Part shown: piece by piece, positions 1 to 7,808 of the stretch | Numbering within the stretch: the first letter of the stretch is position 1 | Layout: each line of letters starts with the position of its first letter | Origin: Lysobacteraceae bacterium | Lineage (GTDB): Bacteria > Pseudomonadota > Gammaproteobacteria > Xanthomonadales > Xanthomonadaceae | Length of the DNA: 42,358 bases | Reading direction: 5' to 3' | Assembly (NCBI GenBank): GCA_003505795.1 | Contig: DNXT01000030.1 | Location: 1-42,358, forward strand | The notes under the pieces: generated by a model | What the model was told of the DNA's origin: nothing | Databases searched by the model: none | What the model saw: the letters and a program-made list of their open reading frames with translations, nothing else | Program-made: the position numbers and the translations under genes

Positions 1-21
1 TACACGACGCTCTTCCGATCT
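1..21 (+). other. Illumina read-1 adapter remnant
   Basis: The first 21 bases equal the 3' end of the standard Illumina TruSeq/PE read-1 adapter (it ends GCTCTTCCGATCT). They are not biological. From base 22 the sequence reads as the coding strand of a real alkB-like gene, so the junction lies at 21/22. A matching adapter sits at the other end of the window. Confidence 0.95.
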
Positions 22-254
22 GGCCGCGGCCATGGCCGCGGCTCGAACAGCGCGCCGGAGTAGCGGTAGCGGGTGCCGGCGTCGCCGATCCAGCAGCTCA
101 GTCGCGGCGAGGCCACCTCGCACCCGAACAGGCGGATATGGTGGACTTCCCACGGCACCTGCGCGAGCAGCACGCCCAGCAGCGCATCGGCCTCGGCGGC
201 GGGCAGCCAGCCCGGATGAACGGTGATGTCGGCACCGGGAAGATCCAGTCGCAT
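22..254 (-). CDS. alkB: AlkB-like 2OG-Fe(II) dioxygenase, 5' part only
   Basis: The gene reads on the minus strand from ATG at 254 and runs off the contig; about 77 N-terminal residues are present. The end of this stretch has a PRL...W.GD..YRYSG...PRPWP pattern, typical of the substrate-facing region of AlkB/ALKBH2-3-type demethylases, which repair alkylated bases using Fe(II) and 2-oxoglutarate. The HxD...H iron ligands would lie downstream and are missing because the contig ends. A 20-bp perfect palindrome at 23-42 is simply the codons for the PRPWP segment. The gene is divergent from the ETF-QO gene. The family call is fairly firm; whether the substrate is DNA or RNA cannot be told. Confidence 0.75.
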
Positions 255-293
255 GCGCGAACGCTAGCACGGCGCCCGGCGTCCTCCGCGGGG

Positions 294-306
294 CGTATTC
301 CATACG
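294..306. promoter_or_regulatory. Operator-like palindrome upstream of ETF-QO
   Basis: CGTAT-TCC-ATACG is a 5-3-5 inverted repeat in the 129-bp divergent gap between the alkB-like gene and ETF-QO. The right half-site, CCATACG (300-306), also occurs in an inverted repeat upstream of etfB (12917-12943). A shared regulator of the electron-transfer flavoprotein genes is a possible reading, but short motifs of this kind also occur by chance. Confidence 0.3.
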
Positions 307-383
307 GAGCCGTCCGGAATTTGCCCGCCCTCGTACAAACCCTGAAAATAGGCCCCAGCCATCGAGCCAACGGGAGTGGAGCA

Positions 384-2033
384 ATGTCGGTAGCGGGAGA
401 CGGCGCGGTCGCGTCCGAAGCAATGGAACGGGACGTGATGGAGTACGACGTCGTCGCCGTCGGGGCCGGCCCGTCCGGGCTCGCGTTCGCCATCCGGCTC
501 AAGCAGCTCGCCCCGGAACTCTCGGTCTGCGTGATCGAGAAGGCCAGCACCATCGGCGCGCAGATCCTGTCCGGGGCGGTGATCGAGCCCGAGCCGCTGG
601 ACGCGCTGCTGCCGGGCTGGCGCGACAACCCGCCGCCGATCTGCGTCCCCGCCGGCGAGGACGAGTTCTGGTACTTCAGCAAGGACGGCGGCCGCAGGTT
701 CCCGGTCGTGCCGCCGGGCATGCGCAACCACGGCAACTTCATCGTCAGCCTGGGCGCGATGTGCGCCTGGCTGGCGCCGCAGGCCGAGGCGCTGGGCGTG
801 GAGATCTACCCCGGCTTCGCCGCCGCCGAGACCCTGCACGACGACGCCGGCAAGGTGATCGGCGTGCGCATCGGCGACATGGGCGTGGCCAAGGACGGAT
901 CGCACAAGCCCGGCTTCACCGCCGGCATCGACATCCACGCCAAGGTCACGGTGCTGGCCGAGGGCGCGCGCGGCCACCTCACCAAGCGCCTGGTCAAGCG
1001 CTTCGGGCTCGACGCCGACAGCGATCCGCAGAGCTACTCGATCGGCATCAAGGAGCTGTGGCAGGTGCCGGAAGGCCGCGTCACCCCCGGCAAGATCGTG
1101 CACACCCTGGGCTGGCCGGCCGACAGCAAGACCTACGGCGGCAGCTTCCTGTACCACCTGGAGAACAACCAGATCGCGCTGGGCTACGTCAGCGGCCTGG
1201 ACTACCACGACCCGGAATACAAGCCGTGGGAGGCCTTCCAGCAATGGAAGAACCACCCGCTGATCAAGCCGCTGCTGGAAGGCGGCAACATCCTGTCGGC
1301 CGGCGCGCGCGCGATCGTCACCGGCGGCTGGCAGTCGCTGCCGAAGGTCGAGATGCCGGGCGCCTTGCTGATCGGCGACACTGCCGGCCTGCTCAACGTG
1401 CCCAAGATCAAGGGCACCCACCAGGCGATCCGCAGCGGCATGCTCGCCGCCGAGCACCTGGCCGCCTCGCAGCTGGCGCCGGAAGGCTTCGACGCCAGAC
1501 TGCGCGGCTCGGAGGTGATGGGCGAGCTCAGGCAGGTGCGCAACATCAAGCCGGGCTTCAAGCGCGGCCTGTGGTTCGGCATGGCCAACGCCGCCTGGGA
1601 AACCGCGCTCAACGGCGCCTCGCCGTGGACGCTGGCGATCACGCCCGACTGGTCGTCGCTGGACAAGGTCGGCGAGAAGCCCGAGCCCCGGCGCGACTAC
1701 GTGCAGCGCCAGCTCGCTCCGCGCGACCGCCTGCAGGCGGTGTACTTCGCCGCCACCGAACACGACGAGGACCAGCCGGTGCACCTGCGCGTGCACGACA
1801 CCTCGGTGTGCGTGACCCGCTGCGCCGCCGAGTACGACAACCCGTGCACCCGCTTCTGCCCGGCCAGCGTCTACGAGATCGTCGCCGACCCCGCCGCCGA
1901 GCACGGCAAGCGCCTGCAGATCAACGCCGCCAACTGCGTGCACTGCAAGACCTGCGACATCAAGGACCCCTACCAGATCATCGACTGGGTCACGCCGGAG
2001 GGTGGTTCGGGGCCGAACTACCAGAACCTGTGA
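384..2033 (+). CDS. Electron transfer flavoprotein-ubiquinone oxidoreductase (ETF-QO)
   Basis: This 549-residue protein has the usual ETF-QO length. It passes electrons from reduced ETF (from acyl-CoA and other dehydrogenases) to ubiquinone at the inner membrane. An N-terminal FAD Rossmann motif GAGPSG lies at residues 27-32. The C-terminus holds the 4Fe-4S ligands Cys492, Cys518, Cys521 and Cys524 (CVHCKTC), and the protein ends in the family-typical GPNYQNL. ATG at 384 was chosen because GGAG-type ribosome-binding sequence precedes it (372-381) and because the frame upstream overlaps the alkB-like gene; ATG at 423 or 438 is possible. Its partners etfB/etfA lie 11 kb away in the same orientation, which fits the Xanthomonas arrangement around the LPS locus. 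Confidence 0.95.
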   Translation: MSVAGDGAVASEAMERDVMEYDVVAVGAGPSGLAFAIRLKQLAPELSVCVIEKASTIGAQILSGAVIEPEPLDALLPGWRDNPPPICVPAGEDEFWYFSKDGGRRFPVVPPGMRNHGNFIVSLGAMCAWLAPQAEALGVEIYPGFAAAETLHDDAGKVIGVRIGDMGVAKDGSHKPGFTAGIDIHAKVTVLAEGARGHLTKRLVKRFGLDADSDPQSYSIGIKELWQVPEGRVTPGKIVHTLGWPADSKTYGGSFLYHLENNQIALGYVSGLDYHDPEYKPWEAFQQWKNHPLIKPLLEGGNILSAGARAIVTGGWQSLPKVEMPGALLIGDTAGLLNVPKIKGTHQAIRSGMLAAEHLAASQLAPEGFDARLRGSEVMGELRQVRNIKPGFKRGLWFGMANAAWETALNGASPWTLAITPDWSSLDKVGEKPEPRRDYVQRQLAPRDRLQAVYFAATEHDEDQPVHLRVHDTSVCVTRCAAEYDNPCTRFCPASVYEIVADPAAEHGKRLQINAANCVHCKTCDIKDPYQIIDWVTPEGGSGPNYQNL

Positions 2034-2061
2034 TCCCCGAACGCGGCGGCAAGCACCCACG

Positions 2062-4878
2062 ATGACCCGACGCCCTGGCCGGCTGGTTTCGGCAGCAAGA
2101 CGCGCCGTCGAACGCCATGGCGGAGGACTGGCAGGCGTCGTCGCGGTGATGCGGCGATCGCTGAAGGTGGTGCGCGCGCTGGGCCTGCGCGGCTTCCTGC
2201 AACGGGTCCGCCGGGCCGGGCAGGTCGTTGCATCGGCCCCGCCGCCGGATGCGCATCGTTTCCCGCCGCCGGTACCGGTGCAGGCATTGGCGCTGAAGGT
2301 CGGGGTGATGGCGCATGTGTTCTATGCGGACCTGATCGACGAGTTCGCGGCCGCGCTCGAGAACATGCCGGCGCCCTACGCGCTGCTTGTCTCGGTAATG
2401 GATCCGGCCGCGCGCGAACAGGCGCTGGCACGCTTTTCCCGGCTGCCGCGCCTGCATCGGCTCGAGGTCAGGATCGTGCCGAACCGCGGCCGCGACATCG
2501 CCCCGCTGCTGGTGACCTTCCACGACGAGGTCATGGCGCTGGATGTGGTCGCGCACATCCACACCAAGAAATCGCTCTACACCGGCAGCGAACAGGGCCA
2601 ATGGCGGCGCTACCTGCTGGCCTCGCTGCTGGGGGACAGCGCGCGCATCGCCTGGCAGCTCGGCATGTTCCAGGCCGAACCGCGCCTGGGCATGATCTAC
2701 CCGGAAAGCTACGAGGGCGTGCCGCTGTGGGCGCACACCTGGCTCAGCAACGTCGAAGCCTGCCGCGAGCTGGGACAACGGCTGGGGATCGGCATCGACG
2801 CGTCCGCCTACATCGACTTTCCCGCCGGCTCGATGTTCTGGGCGCGCACGGAGGCGTTGCGCCCCCTGTACGACCTGCGCCTGCAACTGAGCGATTTCCC
2901 CGAAGAGCGCGGACAGACCGATGGAACCCTGCACCATGCGATGGAACGCATGTTCGTGGCGGTGGTCCGCCAGCAAGGCCGGCTGATCGGCGTTCTTCCG
3001 GCCAGCGGCGAGCTGTCGCTCGGCAGCGAGGGTTCGCGCAACTGGGAGCGGACCCTCGAAACGCCGCTCGCGACCCGCCTGACCCTGTCCTCGCTCGAGG
3101 CCCGTCTGGTCTCGCTGGACGTCTTCGACACGCTGGTGACGCGCCCCTTCCTGACCCCTGCCGGCGCACGCGCCTATCTGGCCCACCTGGCGCTGATCCG
3201 GCATGGCGTCGAGGACTTCGCGTCGCTGCGCGAGCGTGCCGAGGCGAAGGCGCGCTCCCAGGCCGGCAGGGATGTCGACCTCGCGGCCATCTACCGCGCC
3301 ATGGCCACGCTGGAAGGGGCCGGCCCGCTTCCCCTGGAAGCGCTGGAATCCCTCGAACTGGAACTGGAAGCGCGCCTGCTGCGCCCGCGCCGCGGCGTGG
3401 TGGAGGCCGTCGCGGCACTGGCCGACCGCGGCAAGCGCCTGGTCGCGCTGTCGGACATGTACCTGGACGCGGACGCGTTGCGGCGGGTCCTCCCTGCACC
3501 GGTGAGCCGGCTTCCCCAGGCCTGGTACGTATCCTGCGAAACCGGCTGGCGCAAGGACGACGGCAGCGCCTGGCAACGGCTTCCTGCCCACGAGGACGTG
3601 GTGCCGGCGCAGTGGTTGCACGTCGGCGACAACGAACAGGCCGACATCCAGCAACCGCAGATGCACGGCCTGCTGACCCCGGTCCACGTGCTGCGTCCGG
3701 CCGCGCTGCTGGAGGTGATTCCGGCGCTGCGCCCGCTGCGCCCACGGGCGGCGACCGGATGGCACGACCAGCTCCTGCTCGGCCTGCTCTGCAACCATTT
3801 CGCGGATATCGTCGATCTGCAGCCGCAGACGATGCTGCCGTCGCCGGAACTGTCGCCCCCTTCGTTCGGCTACGTGGTTCTCGGTCCGCTGGTTCTCGAC
3901 TATGTGGCCTGGCTGACCCGCGTCGCCCGCGAGCACGAGGTGCCGAACCTGCTTTTCCTCAGCCGGGAAGGGCATCTGCTAGAGCAGGTCTTCCAGAGAC
4001 TGCGCGAGGCCTGTCCCTCGCTGGCCGGGCTGCGGGGCAGATACCTGCTGGCATCGCGTCGCGGCACCGGCACGCCGGCGCTGCATGGCGTGGCGGACCT
4101 GAACGCGGTTCTCGACAACACCTATACCGGCTCGCTGCGCGGGCTCCTGGAAGCGCGGCTCGGCGATGCCGTCGCCGAGGCGGCCGAGGGCATCCTCGGG
4201 TCCAGCGCGATGCAGCGCGACATCTACCTGCCCGAGATGCGCGAGGACGTGGTGGACATGATCGCTCCCGCCGCCGATGCCCTGCTGCGGATCGCCCGCC
4301 GCGAACGCGAAGCCTATCTGCGCTACTGGCAGGCCAGCGTCGGCGAACAGGCCGCGATGGTCGCGGATATCGGCTACTCCGGCAGCATCCAGGTCAACCT
4401 GTCGCGGGTCGTCGGCGCACCGCTGGGCGGAGGCTATTTCGCCCTGAACGAACGCGCCGCCAAGGTGGACGGCCACGGCTGGGCCCAAGCCCGTTATCAC
4501 GACGCACGCTCGGACGCCGGGCAGGCTCCATCGATCATCCTCCAGCACGACCTGCTGCTGGAAAGCGTACTCACCGCGCCGAGCCCGCAGTTCTCGCATT
4601 TCGTTCTCGACAACGGCCGGCCGGTGCCGGTCTACGGCGACGCCGAGCTGGATGCCGCGCAGTGGACGACCGTCGAGCGGATACACCGCGGCGCGCTCGA
4701 CTTCGTCGAGGACGCATGCGCGGTCGCCCTGGCCGAGAGCGACCGCCTGGGTTTCGACCGCGACCTGCTGCTGCAGCCGCTGCAATGCATCGGCTCGGGG
4801 CGCTGGCGCGCCCCCTGGTTGAGCACGCTATCGGTCAGCGACGCGTTCACCGGACGCGGCAAGGTGGCGATGTCCTGA
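2062..4878 (+). CDS. RgpF-like (rhamnan synthesis F) protein fused to a HAD domain
   Basis: This is a 938-residue protein. Residues about 80-330 match the rhamnan synthesis protein F (RgpF) family, with segments such as PNRGRDIAP and HIHTKKS. A HAD-type domain follows at about 350-545, with nucleophile motif D353-V-F-D356-T, a SDMYLD segment and G-D523-NEQAD. The C-terminal 390 residues include LFLSREG, seen in this RgpF-HAD architecture. RgpF proteins take part in cell-surface rhamnose polysaccharide synthesis; the exact reaction is not established. It lies 28 bp after the ETF-QO stop and may be co-transcribed. ATG 2062 was chosen because the upstream extension overlaps ETF-QO. A role with the nearby dTDP-rhamnose genes is inference. 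Confidence 0.75.
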   Translation: MTRRPGRLVSAARRAVERHGGGLAGVVAVMRRSLKVVRALGLRGFLQRVRRAGQVVASAPPPDAHRFPPPVPVQALALKVGVMAHVFYADLIDEFAAALENMPAPYALLVSVMDPAAREQALARFSRLPRLHRLEVRIVPNRGRDIAPLLVTFHDEVMALDVVAHIHTKKSLYTGSEQGQWRRYLLASLLGDSARIAWQLGMFQAEPRLGMIYPESYEGVPLWAHTWLSNVEACRELGQRLGIGIDASAYIDFPAGSMFWARTEALRPLYDLRLQLSDFPEERGQTDGTLHHAMERMFVAVVRQQGRLIGVLPASGELSLGSEGSRNWERTLETPLATRLTLSSLEARLVSLDVFDTLVTRPFLTPAGARAYLAHLALIRHGVEDFASLRERAEAKARSQAGRDVDLAAIYRAMATLEGAGPLPLEALESLELELEARLLRPRRGVVEAVAALADRGKRLVALSDMYLDADALRRVLPAPVSRLPQAWYVSCETGWRKDDGSAWQRLPAHEDVVPAQWLHVGDNEQADIQQPQMHGLLTPVHVLRPAALLEVIPALRPLRPRAATGWHDQLLLGLLCNHFADIVDLQPQTMLPSPELSPPSFGYVVLGPLVLDYVAWLTRVAREHEVPNLLFLSREGHLLEQVFQRLREACPSLAGLRGRYLLASRRGTGTPALHGVADLNAVLDNTYTGSLRGLLEARLGDAVAEAAEGILGSSAMQRDIYLPEMREDVVDMIAPAADALLRIARREREAYLRYWQASVGEQAAMVADIGYSGSIQVNLSRVVGAPLGGGYFALNERAAKVDGHGWAQARYHDARSDAGQAPSIILQHDLLLESVLTAPSPQFSHFVLDNGRPVPVYGDAELDAAQWTTVERIHRGALDFVEDACAVALAESDRLGFDRDLLLQPLQCIGSGRWRAPWLSTLSVSDAFTGRGKVAMS

Positions 4879-4882
4879 CCGG

Positions 4883-4899
4883 GGCCGCGGGCCGCGGCC
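4883..4899. terminator. GC-rich hairpin between convergent genes
   Basis: A 7-bp perfect stem (GGCCGCG/CGCGGCC) with a 3-nt loop fills most of the 26-bp gap between the convergent RgpF-HAD and scoB stop codons. There is no T-run on either side, so its role as an intrinsic terminator is uncertain. Confidence 0.35.
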
Positions 4900-4904
4900 A
4901 ACGC

Positions 4905-5543
4905 TCATTCGGACGCGCCGCTGAAACGGACCCCGGTCTTGGCACGGAGCTCGGCGGGGTCCACCCCGTCGGCGACCTCGACCAGCACCAGGCCTTCGGC
5001 GGTGACGTCGAACACCGCCAGGTCGGTAATGATGCGGTCGACCACGCCGACCCCGGTGAGCGGCAGGTCGCATTCGGGCAGGATCTTGTGGCTGCCATCC
5101 TTGGCCACGTGCTCCATCAGCACGACCACGCGCTTGACCCCGGCGACCAGGTCCATCGCCCCGCCCATGCCCTTGACCATCTTGCCGGGCACCATCCAGT
5201 TGGCGATGTCGCCCTTGTCGGTGACCTGCATCGCACCGAGGATCGCCAGGTCGATGTGGCCGCCGCGGATCATCGCGAACGAATCGTGGCTGCCGAAGTA
5301 GCTCGCGCCGGCGCGCGCGGTCACGGTCTGCTTGCCGGCGTTGATGAGGTCGGCGTCGACCTCCTCCTCGGTCGGGAACGGGCCGATCCCGAGCAGGCCG
5401 TTCTCCGACTGCAGCCACACGTCCACGCCGTCGGGAATGTGGTTGGCGACCAGCGTCGGCAGGCCGATGCCGAGGTTGACGTAGGCACCGTCGGTGAGTT
5501 CGCGCGCCGCGCGCGCCGCCATCTCGTCACGTGTCCAGGCCAT
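4905..5543 (-). CDS. scoB: 3-oxoacid CoA-transferase subunit B
   Basis: The 212-residue beta subunit of a succinyl-CoA:3-ketoacid CoA-transferase, called lpsJ in Xanthomonas because it sits near the LPS genes. The catalytic glutamate is E47 in the SENGLLGIGP motif, and GGHIDLAILGAMQV follows. It moves CoA from succinyl-CoA to acetoacetate, or a similar exchange, together with subunit A. The start ATG (5543-5541) overlaps the stop of subunit A by one base (TGATG), so the pair is translationally coupled. A longer open frame upstream of 5543 is just the shadow of subunit A. There is no direct link to polysaccharide synthesis in the sequence. Confidence 0.92.
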   Translation of the reverse strand: MAWTRDEMAARAARELTDGAYVNLGIGLPTLVANHIPDGVDVWLQSENGLLGIGPFPTEEEVDADLINAGKQTVTARAGASYFGSHDSFAMIRGGHIDLAILGAMQVTDKGDIANWMVPGKMVKGMGGAMDLVAGVKRVVVLMEHVAKDGSHKILPECDLPLTGVGVVDRIITDLAVFDVTAEGLVLVEVADGVDPAELRAKTGVRFSGASE

Positions 5544-6274
5544 CACTTGCCTCCCGCGCGCACGGTGCGCTGCTCGATGCGTTTTTCGGGTTCCGGATTG
5601 ACCACGATCCGGTCGACATAGATCCCGGGCAGGTGCACCTGGTCCGGGTCGATCGCGCCCACTTCCACCACCTGCTCGACCTCGGCGATGCAGACCTGGC
5701 CGGCCATCGCGCAGGCCGGGTTGAAGTTGCGCGCGGTCTTGCGGAACACCAGGTTGCCCGAGGCGTCGGCCTTCCATGCCTTGACCAGGGCGACATCGGC
5801 GCGCAGCGCGGTTTCCAGCACGTAGTGGCGGCCGTCGAATTCGCGGGTCTCCTTGCCCTCGGCCACCACCGTGCCGTAGCCGGTGGCGGTGTAGAACGCC
5901 GGGATCCCCGCGCCGCCGGCACGCAGGCGCTCGGCCAGGGTGCCCTGCGGGTTGAACTCCAGCTCCAGTTCGCCGGACAGGAACTGGCGCTCGAACTCCT
6001 TGTTCTCGCCCACGTAGGACGAGATCATCTTGCGGATCTGGCGGGTCTGCAGCAGCAGGCCCAGCCCGAAGCCGTCGACGCCGGCATTGTTGGAGATCAC
6101 GGTGAGCCCGGTCGCGCCCGAGTCGCGCAGGGCCGCGATCAGCGCCTCCGGGATGCCGCACAGGCCGAACCCGCCCACCGCCAGGGTCTGGCCGTCGGCG
6201 ACCACCCCGGCCAGCGCCGAGGCGGCATCGGGATGGAGCTTGCCGCTGCCGCCGGAATCGATTGACTTGCCCAT
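5543..6274 (-). CDS. scoA: 3-oxoacid CoA-transferase subunit A
   Basis: The 243-residue alpha subunit (lpsI in Xanthomonas). The N-terminal half shows the CoA-transferase family I pattern GGFGLCGIPE, followed by NNAG.DG.GLG.LL. The start at 6274 gives the usual family length; a further 55 in-frame residues upstream would run into the xanA promoter region and look non-coding. A candidate -10 box (TACAAT, 6312-6307) would place the transcript start about 25 bp before this ATG. Operon order is scoA then scoB. It is divergent from xanA. Confidence 0.92.
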   Translation of the reverse strand: MGKSIDSGGSGKLHPDAASALAGVVADGQTLAVGGFGLCGIPEALIAALRDSGATGLTVISNNAGVDGFGLGLLLQTRQIRKMISSYVGENKEFERQFLSGELELEFNPQGTLAERLRAGGAGIPAFYTATGYGTVVAEGKETREFDGRHYVLETALRADVALVKAWKADASGNLVFRKTARNFNPACAMAGQVCIAEVEQVVEVGAIDPDQVHLPGIYVDRIVVNPEPEKRIEQRTVRAGGK

Positions 6275-6306
6275 CCACGCCCTCGCCCGTTGATGTGATG
6301 GAGCGC

Positions 6307-6312
6307 ATTGTA
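6307..6312 (-). promoter_or_regulatory. Candidate -10 box for scoAB
   Basis: TACAAT on the minus strand, about 33 bp before the scoA ATG. No good -35 hexamer is visible 16-18 bp upstream. The assignment rests on position and the -10 match only. Confidence 0.3.
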
Positions 6313-6419
6313 GCGGCTGACTGTTTCCTGTCCTCGCGGCCGCGGAAACGGCCCCGGCCCACGTCCAATGAACAAACCAGCGGCTACACTCGGCGTTCCC
6401 CCATCCCTGGATTCCCCGC

Positions 6420-7769
6420 ATGACGCTACCTGCCTTCAAGGCCTATGACATCCGCGGCCGCGTACCGGATGAACTGAACGAGGACTTGGCCCGCCGCATC
6501 GGCGTGGCGTTGGCAGGACAGCTGCAGGCGGGCCCGGTCGTGGTCGGGCACGACGTGCGCCTGACCAGCCAGGGCCTGCAGGATGCCCTGGCGCTCGGCC
6601 TGCGCAGCCAGGGGCGCGAGGTGCTGGACATCGGCCTGTGCGGCACCGAGGAGGTCTATTTCCAGACCGCCCACCTGAACGCCGCCGGCGGCGTCATGGT
6701 CACCGCCAGCCACAATCCGATGGACTACAACGGGATGAAGCTGGTCCGCGACCAGGCCCGCCCGATCAGCTCAGATACCGGCCTGCTCGCGATCGCCGAT
6801 ACCGTCGAGGCCGACAGCCAGCCAGCCGGCGCCCCGCAGGCGGCACAGATCGCCCGGACCGACAAGTCCGCCTACGTCGAGCACCTGCTCAGCTACGTCG
6901 ACCGCAGCCGGCTCAAGCCGCTGAAGCTGGTGGTCAACGCCGGCAACGGCGGTGCCGGCGCGATCGTCGACCTGCTGGCGCCGCACCTGCCGCTGCAGTT
7001 CGTCCGCGTCTTCCACGAGCCGGACGGCAACTTCCCCAACGGCATCCCCAACCCGCTGCTTCCGGAGAACCGCGACGCCACCGCGCAGGCCGTGCGCGAG
7101 CACGGCGCCGACTTCGGCATCGCCTGGGACGGCGATTTCGACCGCTGCTTCTTCTTCGACGAGAACGGCCGCTTCATCGAGGGCTACTACCTGGTCGGCC
7201 TGCTGGCGCAGGCGATCCTGGCCAAGCACCCCGGCGGCAAGGTCATCCACGACCCGCGCCTGACCTGGAACACCGTGGAGATGGTGAAGGACGCCGGCGG
7301 CGAGCCGGTCCTGTGCAAGAGCGGCCACGCCTTCATCAAGGAGAAGATGCGCGGCGAGAACGCCGTGTACGGCGGCGAGATGAGCGCGCACCACTATTTC
7401 CGCGAGTTCGCCTACGCCGACTCGGGCATGATTCCCTGGCTGCTGATCGCCGAGCTGGTGTCCGCGTCGGGCCGTTCGCTGGCCGACCTGGTCGAGGCGC
7501 GCATGCAGAAGTTCCCCTGCAGCGGCGAGATCAACTTCAAGGTGAAGGACGCCAGGGCGGCGGTCGCGAAGGTTCTGGAGCGCTATGCCGGCGACGCGCC
7601 CGAGCTCGACCACACCGACGGTGTCAGCGCCGAGTTCGCGCAGTGGCGCTTCAACCTGCGCAGTTCCAACACCGAGCCGCTGCTGCGGCTGAACGTGGAA
7701 ACCCGCGGCGACGCGAATCTGCTGCGCGAGCGCACGGACGAGATCTCCGCGATTCTGCAGCATTCCTGA
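6420..7769 (+). CDS. xanA: Phosphomannomutase/phosphoglucomutase
   Basis: This 449-residue enzyme interconverts mannose-6-P/mannose-1-P and glucose-6-P/glucose-1-P, feeding both GDP-mannose and dTDP-rhamnose. The phosphoserine loop is TASHNP with S97, and the metal loop is DGDFDR at 237-242. The sugar-binding segment GGEMSAHHYF and the C-terminal phosphate-binding RSSNTEP are also present. Length and motif positions agree with XanA of Xanthomonas. It is followed 39 bp later by xanB on the same strand, as in the classical xanAB pair. The start ATG 6420 directly follows a CCCCGC stretch with no strong Shine-Dalgarno sequence, but no alternative start fits the family N-terminus (KAYDIRGR). Confidence 0.95.
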   Translation: MTLPAFKAYDIRGRVPDELNEDLARRIGVALAGQLQAGPVVVGHDVRLTSQGLQDALALGLRSQGREVLDIGLCGTEEVYFQTAHLNAAGGVMVTASHNPMDYNGMKLVRDQARPISSDTGLLAIADTVEADSQPAGAPQAAQIARTDKSAYVEHLLSYVDRSRLKPLKLVVNAGNGGAGAIVDLLAPHLPLQFVRVFHEPDGNFPNGIPNPLLPENRDATAQAVREHGADFGIAWDGDFDRCFFFDENGRFIEGYYLVGLLAQAILAKHPGGKVIHDPRLTWNTVEMVKDAGGEPVLCKSGHAFIKEKMRGENAVYGGEMSAHHYFREFAYADSGMIPWLLIAELVSASGRSLADLVEARMQKFPCSGEINFKVKDARAAVAKVLERYAGDAPELDHTDGVSAEFAQWRFNLRSSNTEPLLRLNVETRGDANLLRERTDEISAILQHS

Positions 7770-7808
7770 TCCCTCCCTCCCGACGTGACCAATGGAGTTC
7801 CCCCGCCC

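Noticed and set aside
23..42. 20-bp perfect palindrome next to the adapter, first thought to be a chimeric ligation artefact
   Set aside because: In the alkB frame it encodes the expected PRPWP segment, so it is genuine sequence.
264..2060. Long antisense open frame (598 codons) opposite ETF-QO
   Set aside because: A product of high GC3 in the ETF-QO gene; low-complexity composition, no family resemblance, and the sense gene is certain.
1990..3975. 661-codon minus-strand frame opposite the RgpF-HAD gene
   Set aside because: Same cause: a codon-bias shadow rich in Arg, Gln, Gly and Val with no recognisable domains.
4905..6368. Single 487-residue minus-strand protein covering both CoA-transferase subunits
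   Set aside because: The upstream half is out of frame with subunit A. Two overlapping genes of normal subunit size explain the region.
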